Positions 32,571 to 45,084 of a stretch of 64,000 bases of DNA are shown in pieces (within the stretch, counting starts at the first letter, position 1; the number at the start of each line of letters is the position of its first letter). Both the position numbers and the translations under genes were made by a program. Origin of the DNA: Mucor racemosus (lineage: Eukaryota; Mucoromycota; Mucoromycetes; Mucorales; Mucoraceae). The stretch covers positions 811,001 through 875,000 of the forward strand of contig JAPEHQ010000019.1 in assembly GCA_027405735.1 (NCBI GenBank). Direction: 5' to 3'. The notes below the pieces were generated by a model. That model searched no databases, was not told where the DNA came from, and saw nothing but the letters and a program-made list of their open reading frames with translations.

Positions 32571-34917
32571 ATTCTTGAAAAAGTTCCCAAGTATTATAAA
32601 ATCTCTTATTTTTAAGACTTACAAGGCTTACAAGCGGAATATTAATTTCGAAAATTATTTTTGTCCAGATCATCAATTTTGACATTTTTTAATTTTTTTT
32701 TCTGGTTTTGCAAATTTAAAGTTAATTATACTACCAACTATAAAAACAAAAAATATACACATATACAAAATTTAGCGCTCTATTTGCTTAATAAAAAACA
32801 ATAAACATTTTTATTGCAAAATATTACATGAAAATCCTTTAATCAAAAAACTGTTTTTGGGCCAAAAATGCTAAGTTTCATTACTTAACATTTAATATGA
32901 AGCTTTTATAAAATGTGTATTAGTTATGGCTACAATTTTCTCTCACAATGTAATATATTTAAACGTTGGTTTTGGTATCAAAATTTGATTTTTCTGTTTT
33001 TTGATCAAAATCATGAGTGTTGGTAAGGATAAAATGAGTCACCAAAAATGTCCGCTACAAAAACTGAATTTTCAGACCATACATGGTTAAATATAAGAAA
33101 AGTTAAAAAGGTGCATTTTAAATTAAAACTTGAACATATATCATAGTAGCATAAGAGACTTAGCCGTTCGACCTTCTTGCTATACTCAATTACGACATCG
33201 CTCTGCGGGCTCGATTTTGCAATCTTTTAATAAATGTATGATATGACAGATGGTTTTTCTAATAGAAAAACGTATGTTTCTATTATAACAGTTACAGTCT
33301 ATTTTGTTTACTTTATGGTTGATGTGAACTACTGGCAGTCTTTCACACATCAAATTGAATTAGTAATGAATAACATAAATCTGGCGTGAGAACCAATATC
33401 ATGAAATATAGAAACTTAACTATAATTTAAAATCACAAACAACAATTATAGATAATTATACTGTATAACCTGAATTAGTAATTGCTGATCCCTTTTCCCA
33501 TTAGCTTTAAAACCAAGAAGATCAAATTACTGCATTAGTAATTTGAATTAGACATTTAATATAAATACCACAACGATCCATTCAGTAGATGAATCGTTGC
33601 TTTACTTTATACCTTTAATAAACTTAGAAGAGTTATAATTGTATTTCCTATCGCTTTTTATAATTACGTTTTTGTAGCAATGGTTCGTGCGCTGTAATGC
33701 TGCATTTACATTGCAATTTAGCAGGGTTTTAATTACGCTAAATAATGTAAAGCCTTGAAAATACTTTTCTACATGTGTTGTTGCCCTCTTTTTGTTTTCA
33801 TATTCCAAGGATGTATTTACCGTTTGATAAAGCATATCAGATTATCAAGCTGGGTTTCTTTTCTTTTAACGGAATACACATGCTAACGTAAGAGGCTAAT
33901 ATTTTTAATATAGTAATTAGCAGCCGGTATATCAGAGACTGATATTTTTATTTAACCGTATTCTAAGATCAAACATCATTATTGACTACTGTATTGCTGG
34001 ACATATTTCTTGGTTACCAGATCAGATTAAAGGCAATGATATTAATACTGTATCTACTCAATGTAAAGCTAGAACTGGCTAAAAACCCACGAAATGTTCC
34101 AGAAAAGTGATAAAATTTCAAATGATATAGAAACAAAAAAAAGTGCAATCTAATGTCTTGCCTCATTAACTATAGTTTTGATCGTAGCTGCAGTAGATGA
34201 CGAAGTTATTTACTAAAATAAAAAAAATATAAAAAATAAAAGCAGTAGAAATACAATTATAATTAGCTAAAGTTTTTATTACAAAAGATTTCTGAAGATT
34301 TAAAATAATTGAAAAAGTATGAGGGTATTTATAGTGATTTAGAGAACTTGGATACCATCAAACTTGAATATATGTATATTTAGTAATCTTCTAGTTTTGA
34401 GTACATTGTTATTGATTTAATATTTTAAGGGGTAAATCATGTAGAGCATTGACCATAAGGGATTGATGTCAAGTGTGACACTATCGACCTTTTTGGGAAA
34501 TGGTTGTTTTGTTTATTTTTCGTTATATCTATTGTATGTAATCTTGATTTTTAAGGGGTAGTTTTTATATGCTTGAATCTTATTTATATTGATAGTGCAA
34601 CTTCAATATAGATGAGCAGTTGACTAAATTGATATCTTTGTTTATTATTATTATTGATTTGGATAGAATCCTGTTTTGATATATATGTCATTTGTGTAAT
34701 TGATTGCGCCGTGATCAAGGGTGCTATCATCTACACGACATGTATGGTTCAAAAGGGTATTTCATATTTTTAGCATGCGTTTGTTATTGAGTTCAATTGA
34801 AGCGTTTGTTTATTATTGTTGTTTACATTTCAAGTGACATCATATCTTATGAGCGACACTTGGAATTTAGGTTGTTTTATTTTTATCAAGCGTTTTTAGT
34901 ATGTAATTTCACTGCAA
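32571..34917. other. Gene-poor AT-rich region between the halves
   Basis: There is no convincing gene. A minus-strand open frame of 77 codons at 33602-33835 (ALQRTNHCYKNVIIKSD) has some protein-like character but no start context, splice partner or family. The right end at 34917 is abrupt, passing directly into the middle of an array-unit 3' flank. Confidence 0.4.
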
Positions 34918-36475
34918 GACTGATGCTATCATTCAGTGGAATATTTCTGATGTAAATTGGTAACTGTTAGTAAACCTTTTTTTTCGACTCGATTTTTTTC
35001 CTTATGATACCTCATCCAAAATCCCAATTTGGACAAAATTCGATTTTTGAGTTGAAAAATGAAGATTTTTACTAAGATGTTTACTGGAGACATATGTGTC
35101 AAATAACTCTTTTCGTATAATGGTAGCATTTTTTCAGAGGTTGCAAGCCAACTTTTTTGGCTTTTTCTGCAAAAACTAAAATCATACATTATTGCAATTA
35201 ACGAAACATTTTACGATAAAAACATAAAAACAAAAATCGTCATCATATTGGGCGCTATTGATTCCATGTTTTCAATTATTACACGGTTGGTTTTCCATTA
35301 TACATTTTTGGTTGTAAGAATTCTTTAAAGAATACAAACTTTCCGAAAATGGTGAAATAGAACAAAATTAAAATCTATTGACAATTCTGATTTTGGGCTC
35401 CACCAGCACTGCAAATTTTGTATGTTATGGCTCTTCATCATATATAATTCATAGTTAAAAACGGTGTCAACAATAAATCAGGCTAATTACCGAAACATAT
35501 TATGTTGAATAGCTAGTATGTATATAATATGAGAGGCATGATATCAGTGATAAAAGCGTTAAATAGCATTGTACAAGCACTGACAGGCCGACAGAAATGT
35601 TTCAAAGTATATTATAATTAATTCTCAATACTACAAACCGTATAAAGACACTAGATTAAAAGCGATTAATATAAACTGTCAATATAAAATAATACTCATT
35701 TGTACATTTCCATTCGAAACGTTTTGCATTACCTTTGAGCAATAATGTCACCAAAACATTGTCAGAGCAGCCATTTGAGACTTTAAAGCGCGCCACAAGC
35801 GTGAAAACAATTTGGTTAGAAACATACAGAAACCCCACATCAAATAAGCGTTGCGTAGCATGAACGTGGTATTGCAAAATGAATCAAACTCTAAAATACT
35901 TTTTGATATTACTATATATTTGCAGTTTTTGAAACTGACATGACATTTCAAACAAGTGTTTTTTTTTTTACTTTTTCGAAAAGTAAAGTTCAAAATCGGT
36001 GCGAGCACTGTTTAAGCGTGCTAAAGTTACAGTTGTACCACCATTGAAAAGGCAAGAAGCAGAAAATTTATCTTTGTTTAATAGCAAAAATTTATCTTGT
36101 TTATTGGAATAGCTATAAACCTTTAAATTTGCCCTTTTTTTCACAAATACCTTTCAGCGCGATCTGAATTGTAAATCATTATCCATGATCCACCTGCATC
36201 TTCAGTTTCCTCTTGATCAACACGATATTTATATCATCATATCCCCTAATGATTTATAGAATTAACTTAAGAAATTAAGCATTACCAGAAAACTAACTAT
36301 GAATAAATATATTAGTAGAAATTAAATTTACTGTAAAAATCTCATACATACTTACTTTTATAAATTTGAGACTATTTGTTTGATGTGCCCAGCCCAAAGT
36401 TCCTGTAACACAAGTTTATTTTGTTGGTAACATCATACAAAAGCAACGTATCCTTTTAGTTTTCTATTCATCATT
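34918..36475. repeat. Truncated spacer at the left edge of array 2
   Basis: The match to the array spacer starts in the middle of the 65-codon frame (counterpart of 8336) and continues to the start of copy D. A segment counterpart to 14635-14770 is missing near 36200. The minus-strand conserved frame is present (35656-35877) and carries an in-frame three-base deletion. The broken left edge marks a rearrangement breakpoint. Confidence 0.7.
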
Positions 36476-39236
36476 ATGGAGGAGATATTTAGTTATAATC
36501 AGTATGAACAAGTGTTATGCTTGCGTGAGTTACATATTAATGATTTCAATGATTGTTTTTATGTGTTAATCATATTATGTTGTTCAATTTTTATGCAGTT
36601 TTTGATGATGACGAGAATTTGGTTATTTCTCGAAGCTCCAACCGCTTGATAGAAATAGAACGAGTAGAAACTGTATGAAATATACCTACTACTTGCTTGA
36701 ACTGATGATTAACTATTATGTAACCTTTGATAAGATGGATAAAGATGCAATTTCTGTAAAAGATGAGCTTTTAATATTTTTCGAGTTGCATTCAAAAAGT
36801 GAAAATCAACAAACAGAAGATGAAAAGATCAGATTGTCCTCAGTAATTAACTTTATGAAACAATTAAAACATGATATAATACAAGAGAATATATCTATAT
36901 TCGATAATAGTCAGATTACTTTCTGTTTACCTGTCGAATGGACTGAGGATAAGTATGAAAATGATTTGCGCGCACTATTTTTGAAAGCTGGATGGATCAA
37001 CAAAGAAGATCATAAAAACCGTTTAATATTTTCGACTTTTATCGAAAGGATTGTACATTATCTGCAAATGGTCGGTGATAACGACATAAAATTTGAAAGA
37101 GAAAGAAAATATCTACTTTTTTACATGCACCAAAATTCCATCCGCCTCACATGCTACCAAATGCAATGCGCTAAAGAATTAATTGCAGTCTCCAAAAAGC
37201 TAGCAGCAAGCGACTTTTTGCTTACCCCTACAGTCTTGGATAACGAATCAATTTGTCTATCAAGTTTTGATGAAACAATTCAAAACATAATTGAACGAAT
37301 GCTCATCACACGTCAAAATGCAAATAATACAACTCTTAACGAATCAGAGTTGCATAGGTTGACTAATCAAATTATAGAAGAACTAGACGATATTTACAGT
37401 GTAAGGTAAAGATGCTTTCATTCAAATATATGATAATTAACAGAATCCTTGTATTATAGTATGTGCATAATGAATCCGATACTCCATTAACAGACATTTT
37501 GGGCTATACAGGCGATGAGCTGGAACAAAAATATATGCAAATTCTGGAAGGGTGGAATTGCGGTACCTTTATAAATGAGATCTTAAATGATACAGATATT
37601 AAGAAGCTATTACACAAAGTTGTTGACACGTTTAAAAGAATCCTCAGCAAATACAGCCAAGTAGAAAACTCGCCTGATGGAGTCCAAGATATTATTTTGT
37701 GTGATGGCCTTTCTTTTTCCAGACTATTTTACAGAGATTTAGTTCTGGATGCTCTATTGAATGCAAAAATCATTGATGCCAAAAGTAAACTTAATGGCAA
37801 GTTCTATGAAACATCTCTTACTGCAGCTGCCATGCAAAAGCCTTATAAAATGATTCAAATTGCAAATGCTCTTTCACCACCACTTATCTTAAACAAAGAC
37901 AATTTGCCATTACATCCCAACTTGATTAAACATGCCAGACAAGAAAATGATCTGCTCCAGCCTAATTCATTTTATGTTCAAGCTTATGTTTATGAAAACA
38001 ATATCAACTTTATATTGAATAAAGTTGTAGCTTTGTCATCAATAGAAGGTGCTGTACAAAAGTCTACATTTACCATCCAAGAAAGAGGCATTAATATAGA
38101 AACCATTACTGATACAACCTGTGATATCATGTGGAATCATTTTCAAGCGTTGGATTTTGAAGATTATGGTAATAGATTTTTTCGAAATTGTTGTGATGAA
38201 CATGGTGTTGGTGAGTTCAATGCAGAAAATTATTTCAATTTCAAGGCTAACTTGAAGTTATTAATGAGCAACTGGGTAAATATCACTCGAAATAATATCA
38301 TTTGATATAATATTAACATGGCGTATTTAAGCTTCAAGATGAAAATATGTTGTCTTTTGAGGAATTAGACATTTACCAACCAATTTCAACCAACATCAAT
38401 TGTAAATGTGCTTTGAATATAACTTATCGAATGCTCTTAGAAGTAGGAGTAAAGTCAGCAATTACTAACATTGCTACAGTCATAACATCAACTCTTGCAT
38501 CAAATGATTTATTTGGTTTATATGTTATATCTGCATTAATCATTATCAATGATTCAAAGAATGTTGCTCTTAATAGGTTCTACAGTATTTTAAAGGAAAC
38601 AATACTCAAACGTTTGCAGGCATATCAAAGAACGCCTGCTGTTTTCCACGGCGAAAAGGAATTGATGACCTGCAAATTATTAGGAGATTGGGTTAATGAT
38701 GTAAAGCAAATCCTTGGAATAGGAAGCTATTCACAGGTATCCAGTACGAGTTATATGGTTAAAATGGGTGAACGATTTTACGAAGTAGATAATTGGTTTG
38801 ACTGTAGTCCCAAATTTTACGAAGTTTCTCAAATCAAACAAGATTGCAATTTTTACATCTTAAAGAAGAATGATTGCTTGCATCAAGAAGGTGTGATCAA
38901 GCGCTTTATTATTGAATACTACTATGACTATGGTCCTTCATTAGGTAAGCGTTTGCATAATATTATTTTCTTCTTCAAAATTGATTTATGTATGTGTATT
39001 TACTTCAAGAAATTGTCATGTTGAATTCTTCACAAGCTGGTGAATCTCGCAGTCGTATCATGATTCCCTATTACACTAAAACATATTTCAATCATCCTCT
39101 TACTATAAAGATTTCACCACAGCATTACTCGTCAACTGTTAAAATCGAAATTTCCTTCGTTAAGGATCCTTTTGATCCTAATGAATACAGTGAATTTATT
39201 ACCATTCACGAGAAACTAGTACTAAAACAACAATAA
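36476..39236 (+). CDS. Hsp70-like pseudo-ATPase, copy D, intact
   Basis: Exons 36476-36524, 36599-36672, 36735-37400, 37460-38275, 38332-38944 and 39010-39236 give 814 residues without a stop. Exon 1 uses GTGAGT as donor where others have GTAAGT or GTAAAT. The actin-fold signature LPVEWTEDKYENDLRALF is present; the second phosphate loop reads YMHQNSIRLT, so no catalytic Asp or glycine-rich loop is kept. D and E share SSIEGAVQKS in exon 4, where A, B, C and F have SSIDNT or ASIDNT, a sign of gene conversion between neighbours. Exon 6 has a variable loop VKDPFDPNEYSEF before the invariant IHEKLVLKQQ end. Function unknown. Confidence 0.65.
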
Positions 39237-42200
39237 TTATAATTATAATTACAATGAAATGCATAATTATTATCTATAATTTGAATATTGTTTTTAAGAA
39301 AAATTGCCAATAAAGTCATGCTTTAAAATTCAATCTGCTACATGTATAATAATTCTCAAAAAGAAATGACAATGTAAGTAATATAATTTCAAAAAATAAA
39401 TATGCATCATGTATTTTTTACAAAAGCTAGTCATTTGTCAATTTGCTCTCTATTATCTTTACAACAGTATGAAAAAGTAGATCAAGTTCAAATGCTATTT
39501 TTATATCGCAATTACTGGTGGTTATGGAGTTCGAGTGTCACGCAGAAATATGCTTGTACGACTTTTTTTTTTCAAATTGTCAACACTTGAATACTATAAA
39601 TGTCAGAGGATATAATCACATACATGTACATGTATGAAATTGGCAATATCCTCAAATAAGACGCCATTAGATCACTAAAATTGTCAATCTCAGCACTTGA
39701 ATGCCATATTTTGCTTGCTATTAATCATTTCCAACACTCAGAATTATACCAGGCTGATGCTATCGTTCAGTGGAATATTTCTGATGTAAATTGGTAATTG
39801 TTAGTAGACCTTTTTTTTTCGACTCGATTTTTCCTTATGATACCTCATCCAAAATTCCAATTTGGACAAATATCGATTTTTAAGTTAAAAACGGAAGGTT
39901 TTTACTAAGGTATTTACCGGAGACATATGTGTCAAATAACCCTTTACATGTAATTTCAACGTTTTTTTAGAGATTGCAAGCCAACTTTTTTGACTTTTTT
40001 TTGCAAAAACTTAAATTATAAATTATTATAGATATCAAAAAATTTTGTGACAGAAATACAAAAAAAAAAATTACCATTGTATTGGGCGATATTCATTCCA
40101 TGCTTTCAATTATTATACGTTTGGATTTCAATTATACATTTTTGGCCGTAAAAATTTTTTAAATAACATTTTTTTTTTTAAAACTTTTGTTTATTGATTG
40201 GGCCGCGTACGCTAGGAGTAAAAGGTCAGAGTGAAGAGGCGGGTACAATTGAGATGAAATAAAATAATAAAGAATTCTGGAAATACTAACCTAAACTAAA
40301 TAAAACTGCTTGAACTTATGTCAATGTTACAGAAGGGAGTGGCACTGATCCTCACCCACAGTCTGACGAACAGTGGAGCGAATATTGGCAAATATTGCTG
40401 TATATATAATGGGGGTCTTGTCAAAGATGAATCTCATATAAGCAAGCCAAAGGTGAGAGAGAGTAATAAAAGTATTCTGTATGGTTTAATGCCTTTAACT
40501 TGGCAGTACCAGATATTGGAGAAATCCAGGGACAGAAGAGTTTCTTTAATATCAAGGAGCGACGTGGTAGGCCAGAGAGACTCGAAAATGACACCTTGCC
40601 ATACTTTCTCTTTAGATGGGCAATGGAAAAGGAGATGGCTAGCAGAATCATTAACATACAAACAAACCGGACAGAGGGGAAAATTGAAAACTCTAGGCAT
40701 GATGAAATTCAAGAAGCTGCGATTGGGAATGCACCTTGTGATGAAGCGGTATATCACATTACGTTGAATGGTGGTAAGTGACACGGACCAAAAGAATTTC
40801 CAGTGGGCAGCCGAGACATTACGCAAAGCAAGTGGGGAAACAACAGACGAGAGAACTGACAACCTAAATGTTTTGGCCGAAGCCTAAAAAATAACACAAA
40901 ATTTTCGAAAATGGTAAAATAGAATAAAATTGAAACCTTGTCGACTCAGAGTTTGAGCTCTATTTACACTGCAAATTTTGGATGTTATGGCTCTTTATCA
41001 TATACTTCGTAGTTACCAATGTTGTGATCTAGGAATTACATTTATATATAAAAATAAAGCATGCTTAGCATGTAATATACATATGTATGAGGTTTGGGAG
41101 GTGCTATAAATCAAGGATAAGTGTTGCACATGCACCGGCAGACAGACAGTAATATTATAAAGCATATTACTTGATATGTGGTACTGCCACAAAACATACA
41201 AAAAACTAGGCTTAAACTGTTTATTGTAAGCTGTTATACTATTTAATACTCATTCGAGCCTTTACAATCGCAATATTTTACGCCACCTTGAGCGATAAAA
41301 TCACCAAAACATTGTCAGTTCAGCCATTTGAAACTTTAAAGTGTGACCATAAGCTTGAAAACAAATTGGAAAAAAGAAACATACAAGAAACCGTATGAAA
41401 CGAAAGCTAATCCGCACAGACGTGGTATTAAAGAATGCATTACACTTTAAGGTATCTTTTAATACTATACTTGTTTTGCTTACGTGAGCTTTTTGTGGTT
41501 TTGAAACTGACATGACATTTCAGATAACTGATTGGGTTACATTTACGGAAAAACAAATTTCAAAATCGGAGTGAGCATTATTTAGGCGTGCTACAGTTAC
41601 GGTTGTACCATAATTAGGAAGGCAAGAAGCATGAAAATTGTTTGTATTTATGGCATTTTTTTAACTTACAAATTGAATCAACTATATTTTTATGAAGTTG
41701 ACCCTTTTTTCCAAAAGGCGTCAAAATATCACAAATACCTTCCGGCGCGATCTGAATTCTAAATCACCACTATCCATGGTCCAGCAGCATCTTTTTCAGA
41801 AAAGTTTATAAATGCATTAATTTTTGCGATTTATGATTTATACATTGTTGAATTCAAAAATATACACATAAACATGAGATAGAAAGCAATAGTTTTTTTG
41901 TATATAAATTATGGTTTTAAATAATTTTGAGAACTAGAAAACTCTATAATACTACAGACAGAGGAATATTGGATTCAAGTTTGTAATAATAAACGTTCAA
42001 TTTCGCCTTGAGCTGTATGACATTTCCATCATCATATCCCCTTATTATTTATGACATTAACATAAAAATTGAGTTTTACAAGGAAATTAACCATGAATGA
42101 ATATCTTTGCAGAAATTAAATTATATCATACACATGAGACATGTACTAAATTTACTGTAAAAATCACATATGTACTTATTTTTATAAACTTGAAACTATT

Positions 42201-42309
42201 TGTTGATGCACCCAGCCCAAAATTCTCGTAACACAACTTCGTTTTGTTGACAGCATCATACAAAAGCAACGTATTTTTTTAGATTTTTAACTTCTTTTTA
42301 TTTATCATT
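39237..42309. repeat. Array 2 spacer between D and E, carrying a LINE
   Basis: The left part is the usual unit 3' flank; the 65-codon frame here (start 39600) has a stop near 39657. From about 39840 the spacer is of the type found before copy A (for example the tract around 41020-41100 matches 3760-3840). It is longer than the other spacers because of a 720-base retroelement at 40169-40888. Confidence 0.7.
40169..40888 (-). mobile_element. 5'-truncated non-LTR retrotransposon (zf-RVT end)
   Basis: A 720-base insertion is flanked by AAATAACA on both sides (40161-40168 and 40889-40896). It is absent from the equivalent site at 3601-3640. On the minus strand it encodes the C-terminal zinc-binding domain of a LINE-type reverse transcriptase: CPVC, then HLLFHCPSKEKVW, preceded by RCIPNRSFLNF, in the open frame 40434-40862. 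The plus-strand left end has a run of T, that is, a poly(A) tail on the element strand. The reverse transcriptase core is missing, as in most truncated LINE insertions. The insert is markedly more GC-rich than its surroundings, consistent with recent arrival. Confidence 0.75.
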
Positions 42310-45084
42310 ATGGAAGAAATATTCAGTTACAATTATTTTGATAAAGTGCTGTGCTTGCGTAAGTTACATATTAATGATTTCAATGGTTGTTTTTAGGTGT
42401 TAATCATATTATGCTGTTCAATTTTTATGCAGATTTTGAATATAACGGGAGTTTTATTATTTCTCAAAGCTCCAACCGGTTGATCAGGATGGAAGAAATA
42501 AAAAAGGTATGAAATATATCTACTATTTGTGTGAAATGTTGATTAATTATTATCTAATCTTCGATAAGGTGGATACAGATACAAGTTCTGTAAAAGACAA
42601 ATTTTTAGAATTTTTCAAGTTACATTCAATAAGTGAAAATCAACAAACAGACAACGAAAAGACCAGATTGTCATCAATCATTAACTTTATGGAAGAATTG
42701 AAAAATGACATAATACAAGAGTATATGCCTGTATTCGATAAAAGCCAGATTATTTTCTGTTTGCCTGTCGAATGGACCGAGGATAAATATGAAAATGATT
42801 TGCGCACACTATTTTTGAAAGCTGGATGGATCAAAAGAGAAAATCATAAAAACCGTTTAATATTTTCGACTTTTATCGAGAGATTTGTACATTGTCTGCA
42901 AATAAACAAGAATAATATCATAAAATTTGAAAGAGAAAGAAAATATCTACTTTTTCACATGGACAAAACCTCCATCCGCTTCACATGCTATCAAATGCAA
43001 TGCGCCAAAGAATTAATTGCAGTCTCTAAAAAGCTAGCAGTAAGCGACTTTCTGCTTACCCCTACAGCCTTAGATGATGAAGCAATTTGTCTATCAGGCT
43101 TGAATGAAATAATTCGTAATACAGTTGAAAAAATGTTCACCACACGCCAAAATGTAAATAAGACAACTCTTAAAAAATCAGAGTTGTGTAGGCTGACTGA
43201 TAAATTTTTACGATATCTAGACTATATTTACAATGTAAGGTGAAGATAATTTCATTCAGAAATATGCAAATTAACGACCGAATGATTGTATTTTAGTATA
43301 TGCATACTAGATTCGATACTCCATTAGCTACTATTTTGGGCTATTCGGGATTTTTTAATGGTGTTAGGATAGTACAAGAATATGCGGAAGTTCTGGAAGG
43401 GTGGACTTACGGTACCTTTATAAAGGAGATCTTAAATGATACAGATATTGACCAGCTAAGACACAAAGTTGTTGGCACATTTAAAAGAATCCTCGGCAAA
43501 TACAGCCAAGTAGAAAACTCGCCTGATGGAGTCCAAGATATTATTTTCTGTAATGGCCTTACTTATCCCAAACTAGTTTACAAAGATTTAGTTCTGAGTG
43601 TCCTATTGAATGCAAAAATTACTGATGCTAAGATTAAATTTATTGATAATTTCAATGCAGAGTTACTTTCTGAAGCTGCCATGCAAAAGCCTTATAAAAT
43701 GATTCAAATTGCAAATGCTCTTTCACCACCACTTATCTTGAACAAAGACAATTTGCCATTACATCCCAACTTGATTAAACATGCCAGACAAGAAAATGAT
43801 CTGCTCCAGCCTAATTCATTTTATGTTCAAGCTTATGTTTACGAAAACCACATCAACTTTATATTGAATAAAGTTGTAGCTGTGTCATCAATAGAAGGTG
43901 CTGTGCAAAAGTCTACATTTACCATCCAAGAAAGAAGCATTAATATAGAAACCATTACTGATACAACCTGTGATATCATGTGGAATCATTTTCAAGCGTT
44001 GGATTTTGAAGATTATGGTAATAGATTTTTTCGAAATTGTTGTGATGAACATGGTGTTGGTGAGTTCAATTCAGAAAATTATTTCAATTTCAAGGTTAAC
44101 TTGAAGTTATTAATGAGCAACTGGGTAAATATCACTCGAAATAATATCATTTGATATAATATTAACATGGCATATTTAAGCTTCAAGATGAAAGTATGTT
44201 GTCTTTTGAGGAATTAGACATTTACCAACTAATTTCAACCAACATCAATTGTAAATGTACTTTGAATATAACGTATCGAATGCTCTTAGAAGTAGGAGTA
44301 AAGTCAGCAATTACTAACATTGCTACAGTCATAACATCAACTCTTGCATCAAATGATTTATTTGGTTTATATGTTATATCTGCATTAATCATTATCAATG
44401 ATTCAAAGAATGTGGCTCTTAATAGGTTTTACAGTATTTTAAAGGAAACAATACTCAAACGTTTACAGGTATATCAAAGGACGCCTGCTGTTTTCCACGG
44501 CGAAAAGGAATTGGTGACCTGCAAATTACTAGGAAATTGGGTTAATGATGTAAAGCAAATCCTTGGAATAGGAAGCTATTCACAGGTATCCAGTACGAGT
44601 TATATGGCTAAAATAGGTGGAGAATTTCACGAAATAAATGATTGGTTTGACTGTAGTTCCAAATTTTACGAAGTTTCTCAAGTCAAACAAGCTTGCAATT
44701 TTTACATCTTAAAGAAGAATGATTGCTTGCATCAAGAAGGTGTGATCAAGCGCTTTAATTTTGGAAAATGCAATGGCTATGAACCTTTTTTAAGTAAGTG
44801 CCTTGATAGTATTACTTTCTCCTGTAAAATTGATTCGTGTATATGTATTTATTCAAGACATTTTCATGTTGAGCTCTTTTCAAGTTGCTAAACCTCGTAG
44901 TTGTATCATGGTTTGTTATTATACTCAAGCACGTTTCAATTATCCTGTTACTATAAAGATTTTGCCGCAGCATTACTCATCAACTGTCAAAATCGAAGTT
45001 TCCTTCGTACAAGGTGGTCCTACTAGTTATGACAAAATCAATTCTATTACCATCCACGAGAAGCTAATACTAAAGCAACAGTAA
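42310..45084 (+). CDS. Hsp70-like pseudo-ATPase, copy E, intact
   Basis: Exons 42310-42358, 42433-42506, 42569-43234, 43297-44124, 44181-44793 and 44858-45084 give 818 residues. It is the closest relative of copy A: both have the four-residue-longer exon 4 with GFFNGVRIVQEYAEVLEGW where the others have a shorter segment, and both share the same upstream spacer. Unlike A it has no premature stop (CGC CAA at the place of A's TAA). The second phosphate loop is HMDKTSIRFT. The last exon differs most from its relatives (LSSFQVAKPRSCIMVCYY) but keeps length and frame. Exon 5 ends with A and not G before the GTAAGT donor, which changes one residue. Function unknown. Confidence 0.65.

Noticed and set aside
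33602..33835. 77-codon minus-strand frame as a gene
   Set aside because: No start context, no splice partner, no second copy; kept only as a note in the gene-poor region.
40318..40781. Plus-strand frames of 149 and 93 codons in the LINE
   Set aside because: Opposite strand to the zf-RVT frame, which carries the recognisable CPVC...HLLFHC signature and the A-tail orientation.
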